From: Nesterenkonia xinjiangensis
GTDB lineage: Bacteria > Actinomycetota > Actinomycetes > Actinomycetales > Micrococcaceae
Direction: 5' to 3'
DNA: 64,000 bases
Assembly (NCBI RefSeq): GCF_013410745.1
Contig: NZ_JACCFY010000001.1
Location: 682,001 to 746,000, forward strand
The position numbers and the translations under genes were made by a program. This document shows positions 8,668-16,196 of the stretch, in pieces; the first letter of the stretch is position 1; every line of letters starts with the position of its first letter. The notes below the pieces were generated by a model. That model worked only from the letters and a program-made list of their open reading frames with translations. It searched no databases and was not told the DNA's origin.

Positions 8668-9767
8668 AGTCGCACCTTCCCGCGACGCACCGCGAGGAGC
8701 AGCATCGGCGCGCCGATGAAGGCGGTGAGCATGCCTACCATCAGCTCCTCCGGACGCAGGATCACCCGCGCCACGACATCCGAGGCGACCAACAGAGCCG
8801 CGCCGACCGGCACCGAGACCGTGGCCTGCAGCCGCACGTCGCTGCCGACGATCCCGCGGACCAGATGCGGGACGGCGAGACCCACGAAGGCCACTGGTCC
8901 GATGGCGGCGGTCGCCGCCGCTGCCAGCAGCGTCACCGCTGTGACCGTGCCGAGGCGCAGCCAGCCGACCCGGACGCCCAGCGAGACGGCGACACCCTCA
9001 CCCAGCGCAAGCGTGTTCAGCCCGGAGACCAGCAGCACGGCGAGCAGCGCACCCAGCAGCAGCATCGGCGCCAGGTCACCCAGCGTCTCCGGCCGGGCCC
9101 CGGCCAGGGAGCCGACCACCCAGTGGCGGTAAGAGTCGAAAGTGTCGGGCCGCAGCAGGATCATGGCCTGGACATAGGCGCCGAGCACCGCCGAGACCAC
9201 CGCCCCGGCCAGGATCAGCGGGACGACGGAGCCAGCCCGCGCGCGGGCGCCGATCAGCTGAACGACCAGCACCGCCAGCACAGCACCGGGCACGGCGGTC
9301 CAGGCGGCGGCCACCCCTGAGACGGGGCCTGCGACGGCAACCACGGTCACCATCGAGGCCGAGGCACCCATGGTGATGCCCAGCAAGCCGGGCTCGGCCA
9401 GCGGATTACGGGTCAGCGCCTGGATCAGCACTCCGGACAGGGCCAGGGCCGCCCCGACCACGGACCCGAGGACGGTGCGCGGGATCCGCGCGTCCACCAC
9501 GGCCTGCAGGTGCTCCTCCCCGCTCCCGTGCAAGGCTTCCCACACCTCTCCCAGCGGAGCAGGGCGGGACCCGTAGGCGATACTCGCCGCGCAGACCAGG
9601 GCGAGCACCATCAGAGCCAGCAGGTGGATGAGGATGATCCTCGCTGAAGCCGACCAGCGCCGGTGCGCGGAGCCTGGACTCGGCGGCACCGTCGCAGGCA
9701 GGTCGAGGGATCTCCCTGTCGGGTCCGGAGGCGTCGTCGAGAGTCGGCTGGGCGTCTCAGTGCTCAC
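8664..9767 (-). CDS. FecCD-type Fe(III)-siderophore permease (FepD-like)
   Basis: Inner-membrane permease of 367 residues, partner of the FepG-like protein. After a Pro/Thr/Ser-rich cytoplasmic start of about 40 residues, it shows the FecCD hallmarks RIPRTVLGSVVGAALALSG, LTRNPLAEPGLLGI and GLAVPHLVRG. The GTG start at 9767 overlaps the 3' end of the binding-protein gene by 11 bases. The order receptor-permease-permease-ATPase matches catecholate siderophore importers, though the actual ligand is not evident. Confidence 0.93.
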   Translation of the reverse strand: MSTETPSRLSTTPPDPTGRSLDLPATVPPSPGSAHRRWSASARIILIHLLALMVLALVCAASIAYGSRPAPLGEVWEALHGSGEEHLQAVVDARIPRTVLGSVVGAALALSGVLIQALTRNPLAEPGLLGITMGASASMVTVVAVAGPVSGVAAAWTAVPGAVLAVLVVQLIGARARAGSVVPLILAGAVVSAVLGAYVQAMILLRPDTFDSYRHWVVGSLAGARPETLGDLAPMLLLGALLAVLLVSGLNTLALGEGVAVSLGVRVGWLRLGTVTAVTLLAAAATAAIGPVAFVGLAVPHLVRGIVGSDVRLQATVSVPVGAALLVASDVVARVILRPEELMVGMLTAFIGAPMLLLAVRRGKVRL

Positions 9768-10803
9768 TGGCGGCGACGGCCTCTTCGATCAGCGGCTCAT
9801 AGCGGTCGATGACCCAGGGCACGGTCAGCGGGCTGATGATGGAGGAGGCCGTGACCAGAGAGGCGTCCGTGGGAGCGACCACGGCGCCGTCGGCGATCGC
9901 GGGGATGGAGGCGTAGAGATCCTGAGCCTCGATCTCGGCACGGTTCTCCTCGTCGCTGTAGAAGGTGAAGATCAGCTCCGAGTCGGAGATCATGTCAGCG
10001 TTCTCCAGGCCGATCATCGCGGAATCTGTACCTTCGACCTTGTACTCGTCGAGATCGTGGACCACCGGGTCGACGGTCAGTCCCAGGTTCCGGACCATCG
10101 CGACCCGCTGCTCGTCCGGAAACATGACGCCGAGGGTTCCCGGCCCGTCGTTGTAGATGAAGGAGAAGGTGTGGTCCTCCCATTCAGGGCGGGCGGCCGC
10201 GGCGAAGGCGTCCTCGACCTCATCGATGAGCTCCTGGGCCCGCTCCTCCTGCCCGAGGGCGGTGGAGACCATCTCGATCTGCTGCTCCCAGGTGATCGTC
10301 CAGGGCTCCTCGGGGTAGGCGATCGTGGGGGCGATGTCGGAGAGGACGTCGTGCTGCTCCTCGGTGATCCCGGACCACGGTGCCAGGATCACGTCGGGGT
10401 CAAGCTCGAGAATGGCTTCGACGTCAAGCTCGGTGCCGCCGGTGAACTGCTCGGGCAGCTCTTCGCCACTCTCCTCCACAGCCTCGTGGATCCATGGCAG
10501 ATAGCCGGTCTCGTCGGCGCCCCAGGCGTACTCCTCGACACCCACCGGGATGACACCGAGGGCGATCGCCGACTCTGCCGACCCCTGCCCGAGGGTGACC
10601 ACACGTTCAGGCTGCCCCTCGATCTTCTCGATGCCAAAGGCGTGCTCCACCGAGCTGATCTCGCCCTGGTCCGCAGAGTCCGACGAGCTCTGGGAGGAGG
10701 CGGTGGCACCGTCGTCGCAGGCGGCTACCGCCAGCAGGGCGGTCAGCGCGAGGCCGGCAGAGAGGGCGCGGGAGAGTCGGGGCAGCCCGGATGGTCGGGA
10801 CAT
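9757..10803 (-). CDS. Siderophore-binding lipoprotein (FepB/FecB-like)
   Basis: Extracytoplasmic receptor of 348 residues. I chose the ATG at 10803 because it has GGAG six bases upstream and leads straight into a signal peptide with the lipobox LLAVAAC; longer in-frame starts upstream would place the signal peptide internally. The mature part is acidic and has the FecB-type opening HAFGIEKIEGQPERVVTLG. It is the first gene of the operon ending at 6825. A possible iron-box half-site lies about 70 bases upstream. Confidence 0.92.
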   Translation of the reverse strand: MSRPSGLPRLSRALSAGLALTALLAVAACDDGATASSQSSSDSADQGEISSVEHAFGIEKIEGQPERVVTLGQGSAESAIALGVIPVGVEEYAWGADETGYLPWIHEAVEESGEELPEQFTGGTELDVEAILELDPDVILAPWSGITEEQHDVLSDIAPTIAYPEEPWTITWEQQIEMVSTALGQEERAQELIDEVEDAFAAAARPEWEDHTFSFIYNDGPGTLGVMFPDEQRVAMVRNLGLTVDPVVHDLDEYKVEGTDSAMIGLENADMISDSELIFTFYSDEENRAEIEAQDLYASIPAIADGAVVAPTDASLVTASSIISPLTVPWVIDRYEPLIEEAVAASEH

Positions 10804-11149
10804 GAGGCTCCATTCGGTCAGTGGGCCAGACAGGCCACTATTTACAGCATGCCTTTGTGATGTATTCAGAGACACCTTACCTTCACACTGAAGGAGCACC
10901 AGCCTCACTCCACCATTGAGATACACCTCACGTCAGTACAACGGAGGCCGGGAAAAGTGACCCCTGAAGGCCAGGGGGCTGACGTGCCACGCCCAGGACG
11001 GGGCGAAGAGACCAATCCCGGGGCCTAGGCACAGCCCCGCTCAAGCTCTCCAGACCGCTCGCGTCGCCCACAACATGCTCCTGCCCACCGAGGCTGTGAC
11101 CCCAGGCAGATGGACGCATGAGCGACCACTCGCAACGATTCTCGCGGCC
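10804..11149. other. Intergenic region between divergent iron-import and PadR operons
   Basis: About 350 bases without a supportable gene. The half nearest the binding-protein gene is comparatively AT-rich, with GAATAC- and TAAATA-like elements on the minus strand suitable for a -10, plus the iron-box candidate at 10866-10884. The rest shows no hairpin, RNA gene or repeat that I can support. Confidence 0.5.
10866..10884 (-). promoter_or_regulatory. Possible IdeR/DtxR half-site upstream of the siderophore operon
   Basis: On the minus strand the 19-mer contains AGGTAAGG, an exact match to the conserved left half of many actinobacterial IdeR boxes, while the right half is poor (about 11 of 19 overall). 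It lies about 65-80 bases upstream of the 10803 start. Plausible, but not secure. Confidence 0.25.
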
Positions 11150-11176
11150 TATCTAGGTATATGTCATACTTAGATA
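11150..11176. promoter_or_regulatory. Palindromic PadR operator
   Basis: A near-perfect inverted repeat: TATCTAGGTAT and ATACTTAGATA (10 of 11 paired positions) separated by five bases. It ends one base before the ATG at 11178. Its AT-richness and position suggest that it overlaps the core promoter, so the encoded PadR protein is likely to repress its own two-gene operon by occlusion. Confidence 0.7.
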
Positions 11177-11177
11177 C

Positions 11178-11531
11178 ATGGGTGAAGAGATGACGGAACC
11201 GCGCTGGCCGTCGCCCTGGGTGCGGGCCGCCCTAGGCACGGCGATCCTCGCCGCTCTGGAAGGCGGCCCGCTGCATGGTTACGGCATCGCCGTCGCGCTG
11301 CAGGGCCGAGGCTTCGGTCGCCCCAAAGGCGGCTCGCTCTACCCGCTGCTGACGGCATTGGAGAATGACGGCGCTGTCACGGCGGCCTGGGAACAGGGAG
11401 CCAGCGGCCCTGGCCGAAAGACCTACGCCCTCACCCACAGCGGGCGCACACGCCTGAAGCAGGAGCGCACAGGCTGGCACGAACTTGCTGACGCGCTCCG
11501 AGATCGAGACACGGATGAAAGGCACTCATGA
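11178..11531 (+). CDS. PadR family transcriptional regulator
   Basis: Winged-helix repressor of 117 residues, the short one-domain PadR class. The typical PadR opening is visible (TAILAALEGGPLHGYGIAVAL), followed by a wing region with GSLYPLLTALENDGAV and GRKTYALTHSGRTRL. The start could be the ATG at 11178, directly after the operator and so possibly leaderless, or the ATG at 11190 preceded by GAAGAG. The stop overlaps the start of the next gene, so the two are translated together. PadR proteins of this type usually respond to membrane or drug stress; the inducer here is unknown. Confidence 0.9.
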   Translation: MGEEMTEPRWPSPWVRAALGTAILAALEGGPLHGYGIAVALQGRGFGRPKGGSLYPLLTALENDGAVTAAWEQGASGPGRKTYALTHSGRTRLKQERTGWHELADALRDRDTDERHS

Positions 11532-12604
11532 TGAAGGCTGTCCATACACCGCAGACCTTGGACGAGGTCGCCACCATGTTCCGTCAGGCACGCGGAGAGC
11601 GCGCTGATGAGGACTGGGCCCGCTCAGCTGCCGCCCGGCTCATGCTCGACGGTGTGCGCGAGCCGCTGGTCCGTGACGGGCTGGTGGCCCTGGTGCCCGT
11701 GATCGAGGAATCTCAGGAGCCCGCCACCACGTTGTTTGGTAGCCCTGTGGAGTGGGCGCAGGAACGACACGCGGCCTGGCGCTCCGACGGTGTCCACACG
11801 ACCAGGCCGAGCGGCCCGGCCTCAGTGGGTGAGTTTGTGCACGGCGTGTCTATCGGCGCCGCCATCGCCGCGCCGATCCTCGCACTCCTGCAGATGATGG
11901 CCGATGGGTGGGTCATCGACTTCACGCTGGCCCTGGTGGCGTTCCCGCTGCTCATATCCCTCGGAATCCTCGGTTTTCCGGCGGCATGGAACTGGTGTCT
12001 TCGCCGCCGAACACGTGGGGCCACCATCGCAATCGCGGTCGTCTCACTGATCGGCTACAGCTCAGTCGTTGCGGGTATCCTCTATCTCGCCCATGACGTC
12101 GTCCTGTGGAACGGCTCCGGGTTCTGGATGTTCGCCGTCGCCACGGGCTACGCCATACTCGCCAGCCTGACGCGTCGGGCATGGCCGGCATCGGACCCGA
12201 AAGCCCCGGATGAGTATGTCGAGGATGATTCCGAATGGAAGCGCAGCCTCGCCGCCTACCTTCGCGAGCGCGACGACATCCAAGAGTTCCGAATTCAGGC
12301 GATCATCGATGACGCCGAGACCCACAGCGCCGAATCGGGTAAGTCGTTGCAGGAGGAGTTCGGGGCGCCCGCCTCGTACGCCACGCGGTTCGCGCCCCGC
12401 CTGGAGGTCAGCACACGCCGGAGGGCCTGGGCGTGGACGATGCTCCTGCTCCCGCCGATCGTCGTGTTCCTGCTGTATGGCCTCGAGGACGGCTGGCACT
12501 GGCAGAACCGGTTCTTGCCCTTGGTTCTCTGGTTCCTCGCCGCCGTCTTCATGGCGGCCACAACGTGGCGCCAAGCGATCCAGCACTCACGTGACCACAC
12601 CTGA
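11528..12604 (+). CDS. PadR-partner integral membrane protein with two HAAS-like motifs
   Basis: A 358-residue protein of unknown function translationally coupled to the PadR gene. About six transmembrane segments form two groups (residues 107-205 and 290-350). Soluble parts at residues 1-95 and 215-290 carry similar FG-P-YA-type elements (TLFGSPVEWAQE and EEFGAPASYATRF), the hallmark of HAAS/DUF1700-like domains found beside PadR regulators. This suggests duplication of a sensing or regulatory domain around a membrane core. The protein could sense envelope stress or modulate an envelope process; no catalytic motif is seen. Confidence 0.65.
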   Translation: MMKAVHTPQTLDEVATMFRQARGERADEDWARSAAARLMLDGVREPLVRDGLVALVPVIEESQEPATTLFGSPVEWAQERHAAWRSDGVHTTRPSGPASVGEFVHGVSIGAAIAAPILALLQMMADGWVIDFTLALVAFPLLISLGILGFPAAWNWCLRRRTRGATIAIAVVSLIGYSSVVAGILYLAHDVVLWNGSGFWMFAVATGYAILASLTRRAWPASDPKAPDEYVEDDSEWKRSLAAYLRERDDIQEFRIQAIIDDAETHSAESGKSLQEEFGAPASYATRFAPRLEVSTRRRAWAWTMLLLPPIVVFLLYGLEDGWHWQNRFLPLVLWFLAAVFMAATTWRQAIQHSRDHT

Positions 12605-12948
12605 TGATCTCTGCACGCCTGTCCCACGCGCGGAAGTAGCCCCACGGACGGAAGCCGGTGATCGTGCCTGAGCATCCGGCTCGAGTTGCCACACTGCCCA
12701 GGGCGCACGCTGACGGTCCCCGAACGGCACATCGAGTGGGCAGTATCGGTGCGCGTGCGGATGACCGACGCGAGTCCACACGACCAGCTCATCGGCACGC
12801 ACAGCTTCATTCTCATCCACAGACACGACAGACGGTGTCGTCATCCATGGCGAGGCTGGATGCACAGCGCCTGCATGAAGGACAGAACGCGCTGGACGGA
12901 GCCGCCTGTGCGCGCCGATCTGTCCTCCCATGTGCGACGACAGGAGCG
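12605..12948. other. Intergenic stretch without a supportable gene
   Basis: About 340 bases between the PadR-linked membrane gene and the convergent creatininase gene. Open frames exist on both strands but overlap each other, lack a ribosome site and show no recognisable domain. One plus-strand frame around 12700-12830 is less biased in composition than a typical antisense shadow and might be a decayed gene. No hairpin was found. Confidence 0.4.
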
Positions 12949-13734
12949 CTACAGCGAGAGCATCGCCTCGGCGTACTCGGTCAACCGCGTGACGATCTCT
13001 TCCAGGATGACCTCCCCCTGCTCTGCGGTCACCGTTGTCGGATCCCCCAACACCCCGTTGTCGGCGTAGTGCTCGAACCGCACAGAGATCGAAGGAGGCT
13101 TGATTCTGCTCAGGCGGGCCTTGGCATTGAGCTCCTGCAACGTCCGCACCCCTGCTGTGAGAGAGGAACGGTCCACCGCAGAGGGGGCGATGGCCAGCAC
13201 CTGTGCAGTCTCCGACTCACCGGAGTGCCCGGAGACCTCCGCCGTGGGCAGCTTCGCTGAGGCTTCAGGAGCCAGAGTTCCGACAAGAGTCCAGGCGAAG
13301 TGGAGGTCAGGGTGGGTAGCCAGGAGATCCTGCTCGACCACACCGAGGGAAGCCCCGTTTCCGCCATGCCCGGAGACCACGAGAATCCGTTCCCACCCGG
13401 CTTCACCGAGGTTCCGGACGATCGAAGAGACCACGTCGATGAAGAGGCGCGCCGACAGGCTCACGGTGCCGGGGAAGCTTGCGTGGTGGGGCGAGACCCC
13501 GTAGGGAAGACCCGGAAGCACATGCGCTCTGCCTGCCAGCCTCTCCGCCACTGCTTCAGCGACATATTCTGCCCGAAGAGTGTCAGTGGAGAGGGGAAGC
13601 CCATCTCCGTGCTGCTCCAGGGCGCCCACGGGGAGGATGAGCAGCGCCCCCCTCCGCTGTGCCGCCTCGGGACTGGTGAGGTCACCGAATCGGGTGATCC
13701 GCGTGCGGTCAGGCGTCTGCATGGGGGTTATCAT
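12949..13734 (-). CDS. Creatininase-family amidohydrolase
   Basis: Metal-dependent cyclic-amide hydrolase fold, 261 residues. Family motifs are present: PVGALEQHGDGLPLSTD (metal-binding Glu, His and Asp), SGHGGNG, and GHSGESETA, which supplies the late Glu. The ATG at 13734 is preceded by GAGGAG at good spacing and lies inside the 3' end of the GntR gene, so the two overlap by 26 bases and form a unit. Family members open creatinine or act on formamide-type intermediates in riboflavin/F420-like pathways and mycofactocin; here the neighbourhood (GntR, tripartite transporter, AbgA-like amidohydrolase) favours catabolism of an amide-containing compound. Confidence 0.85.
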   Translation of the reverse strand: MITPMQTPDRTRITRFGDLTSPEAAQRRGALLILPVGALEQHGDGLPLSTDTLRAEYVAEAVAERLAGRAHVLPGLPYGVSPHHASFPGTVSLSARLFIDVVSSIVRNLGEAGWERILVVSGHGGNGASLGVVEQDLLATHPDLHFAWTLVGTLAPEASAKLPTAEVSGHSGESETAQVLAIAPSAVDRSSLTAGVRTLQELNAKARLSRIKPPSISVRFEHYADNGVLGDPTTVTAEQGEVILEEIVTRLTEYAEAMLSL

Positions 13735-14395
13735 CGTTCTCCTCAGCGCCGAGAGCGGCGTTCTTCAGGTTGATCAGGTGCCTCTTCGTCCTGTGCTCCG
13801 CCTCAAACGGGTCGCCCCTGCGGACGGCGTCGACGATCTCGCAGTGTTCTCGATGATCCTGAACACGGTCATAGCGGACCCGCGAGGTCTGATGTGCCCG
13901 TCTGTAGAGGGACAGCAGAGCCTCGAGGAGCTCACAGAGCGCCCGGTTCCCACTCGCCCGAGCCAATTCAACGTGGAAATGCCCGACGGGAACCTCGGTC
14001 TCGTGCTCCAGGGCATGGTCGGTGCCGCGCGTCAGACGGTTCAGGGCGTCGTCGTCGCGGACTTGCGCGGCAAGGGCCGCGATTCCGGGCTCGATGGCGA
14101 TGCGGGCGTCGAAGAGCTCCGCGATCGAGTCCCGGTCGGCGGGATCGTAGTAGGGGTTGTCCAGGATGCGACGGTGGATCGACGCGCCGACGTAGGTTCC
14201 GGAGCCGTGACGCAGCTCCACCAGATCGGTGGCTTCCAGCCGACGCAGCGCCTCTCGAACACTGGGCACGGTGACGCCGAAGCGGCTGGCGAGCTCGCGG
14301 GCCGGCGGAAGGGCCTGGCCGGGAACGAGACCATTGGTGCGGATAGTGCTCAGAATCTCGTGGCTGAGAGTCTCGATGAGTCGCTCGGTCTTCAA
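13709..14395 (-). CDS. GntR family regulator, FadR/FCD subfamily
   Basis: DNA-binding repressor of 228 residues with an N-terminal winged helix (LASRFGVTVPSVREALRRLE) and a C-terminal all-helical FCD ligand domain starting near FDARIAIEPGIAALAA; the metal/ligand residues of FCD (Asp near the start, later His in GHFHVEL and EHRTKRHL) are present. The start is TTG at 14395, because an ideal AAGGAGG lies five bases upstream; longer ATG starts at 14452 or 14422 lack such a site. It is divergent from tctC, with two copies of a candidate operator between them. Ligands of this subfamily are usually carboxylates. Confidence 0.88.
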   Translation of the reverse strand: MKTERLIETLSHEILSTIRTNGLVPGQALPPARELASRFGVTVPSVREALRRLEATDLVELRHGSGTYVGASIHRRILDNPYYDPADRDSIAELFDARIAIEPGIAALAAQVRDDDALNRLTRGTDHALEHETEVPVGHFHVELARASGNRALCELLEALLSLYRRAHQTSRVRYDRVQDHREHCEIVDAVRRGDPFEAEHRTKRHLINLKNAALGAEENDDNPHADA

Positions 14396-14419
14396 CGCTC
14401 CTCCTTCTGTACAGGCTAT

Positions 14420-14431
14420 AGTCATTTGATC
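14420..14431. promoter_or_regulatory. Candidate GntR operator, copy 1
   Basis: Carries AGTCATNNGATC inside a longer imperfect palindrome (TAGTCATTTGATCACTA). It lies 25 bases upstream of the GntR start, where it could mediate autoregulation. The same core recurs at 14497-14508. Confidence 0.4.
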
Positions 14432-14496
14432 ACTAGCCCGAGTCCACGTCAAGAACCTGACGTGATGACGGTTTTGAGCACTCAGTCGGCACGATA

Positions 14497-14508
14497 AGTC
14501 ATCAGATC
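14497..14508. promoter_or_regulatory. Candidate GntR operator, copy 2
   Basis: Second copy of the AGTCATNNGATC core, 77 bases from the first and same orientation, on the tctC side of the divergent region. Two copies in a roughly 270-bp regulatory gap are more than expected by chance, but protein binding is inferred. Confidence 0.38.
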
Positions 14509-14664
14509 TGTAATAGTCTTGGTTGCGACGTGCATCACATTACTCTACGATGAGCGTCGTCAGAGATGCCGGCTCGGCCTCTATCCTCAAGAGAAACCCA
14601 GGATTCACGAGGGACCGGCACTCATGGACTTCCCGCACTGTCCACTGAGCTAAGGATTGATCTA

Positions 14665-15639
14665 ATGAGTAAGACGCTCCGTCTTGGTGCCGCAACCATC
14701 GCGGTCTCCGCACTGGGACTCACAGCCTGTGGCGACGACGGCGACTACCCCTCCGAAGACATCACCTTCGTCGTGCCCTTCGGCACCGGCGGAGCGAATG
14801 ACCAGATCGCCAGGGCCTTCGCCCAGGAACTCGAGTCGGAACTCGGCGTCAACGTCAACGTGGAGAATCGCGAGGGCGGAGGGGCCACCATTGGCACTTC
14901 CCACGTCATCAATTCAGATCCGGACGGCTACACCATAGGCCTGGCCCCAGGTGCAGCACTGGCGCAGCAGCCGTTGACCAATGACGATCTGCCGTACAGC
15001 TCGCCCGAGGATTATCACGTGGTCGGCAAGATCGCCGAGATGCCAGGCATCGTCGCGGTGCCCGGCGACTCGGAATTCGACGATCTGGAGGAGTTCATGA
15101 GCTACGCCAAGGACAATCCGGGAGAGCTCCAGGCTTCCCAGGCGGGCAACGGGACGACCCAGGACCTCCTGATCCGGGAGCTCGGCCGTCTGGCCGATGC
15201 TGAGATCCAATCGATCCCCCTCGCCGGCGGAGGCCAGGAGGCAACCTTGGCGGCCGTCTCCGGACGCGTCGATGCGACGTTCGGCTTCGCACCCGCGATC
15301 AAGGGCTTCGTCGAGTCCGATGACCTGAAGGTCATCGGCGTGGTCAGCGATGAGCAGTACGAGGCCTTCCCCGAGGCCCAGCTCTCGACGGACATCGGAT
15401 ACGACACCCCCCTGCGTGCGGTGTACTACATCGTCCTGCCCCTGGAGACGCCCGAGGACGTCCGCGAACAGCTCGAGACGGCCACCGAATCCATCGTCGA
15501 CAGCGAGGCGATGGCCCAGTTCTCGGAGGAGTCCGGGTTCGTCCTGGACCACCGGGACCACGACGCCGCGGTCGAGGAGATCACGGAGTACACGGAGCTC
15601 TACGAAGAGTTCAACGCCAACTTCGACATCGAAGACTAG
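14665..15639 (+). CDS. Tripartite tricarboxylate transporter receptor, TctC/Bug family
   Basis: Extracytoplasmic solute-binding lipoprotein of 324 residues. I start at the ATG at 14665 (AAGGA upstream), which gives a short signal peptide and a lipobox (LGLTAC); a longer frame upstream adds only uncharged leader without a ribosome site. The Bug fold is shown by DITFVVPFGTGGANDQIARAF near the start and by the central ASQAGNGTTQDLLIREL segment. It delivers a carboxylate to TctB/TctA encoded immediately downstream. The protein is very acidic. Ligand not predictable. Confidence 0.9.
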   Translation: MSKTLRLGAATIAVSALGLTACGDDGDYPSEDITFVVPFGTGGANDQIARAFAQELESELGVNVNVENREGGGATIGTSHVINSDPDGYTIGLAPGAALAQQPLTNDDLPYSSPEDYHVVGKIAEMPGIVAVPGDSEFDDLEEFMSYAKDNPGELQASQAGNGTTQDLLIRELGRLADAEIQSIPLAGGGQEATLAAVSGRVDATFGFAPAIKGFVESDDLKVIGVVSDEQYEAFPEAQLSTDIGYDTPLRAVYYIVLPLETPEDVREQLETATESIVDSEAMAQFSEESGFVLDHRDHDAAVEEITEYTELYEEFNANFDIED

Positions 15640-15688
15640 GTGCGCTGTGCCATCTGTGCCTGACCTCGAGAACGCTGATGGAGCGTCC

Positions 15689-16183
15689 ATGACCACTGCC
15701 CATGAAACCCAAGAAGCCCGTGAGGTCTCCGAAGGCGGCCTGCGGATCGCCGTCGGACTGCTCGGTCTGGCAGCGTTCTGCTACTACACCTGGGACGCCG
15801 GCAGCATGCCCGTCGGCCAGATGGCGATGCCCGGTCCCGGCTTCTTCCCGCTCCTCATCGGGGCGTTCGGAGTGCTCTCCTCGATCATCGTGATCGTGGA
15901 TGCGCTGTTCAAGCTGCGCCAGGAGACGACCGTGCTCATCCCGAGCGGTGGAACCGCCCGACGGCTCGGCGGCCTCATCTTGCTGCTGACGCTCTTCGTG
16001 CTGGCGATCGACGTGATCGGCACCTACCTGGGCTCCATTCTGTTCTGCTCTCTGAGCATCAAGCTTCTGAGCTCGCACGCCTGGTGGCGATGCGTCGTCT
16101 ACGGCACCACCATGGCGGTGGTCTGTGTGTTTCTCTTCGACACCCTGCTCAACGTCTCGCTGCCCGGTTTCGGCCTCTGGTGA
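15689..16183 (+). CDS. Tripartite tricarboxylate transporter small subunit TctB
   Basis: Small membrane subunit of 164 residues with four hydrophobic segments and the TctB-typical first loop (MAMPGPGFFPLLIGAFG). The ATG at 15689 has GGAG a few bases upstream; a GTG at 15647 is an alternative that would add 14 residues. The gene lies between tctC (49-bp gap) and tctA (13-bp gap), the standard order. Confidence 0.9.
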   Translation: MTTAHETQEAREVSEGGLRIAVGLLGLAAFCYYTWDAGSMPVGQMAMPGPGFFPLLIGAFGVLSSIIVIVDALFKLRQETTVLIPSGGTARRLGGLILLLTLFVLAIDVIGTYLGSILFCSLSIKLLSSHAWWRCVVYGTTMAVVCVFLFDTLLNVSLPGFGLW

Positions 16184-16196
16184 TGGGGGATCCACG

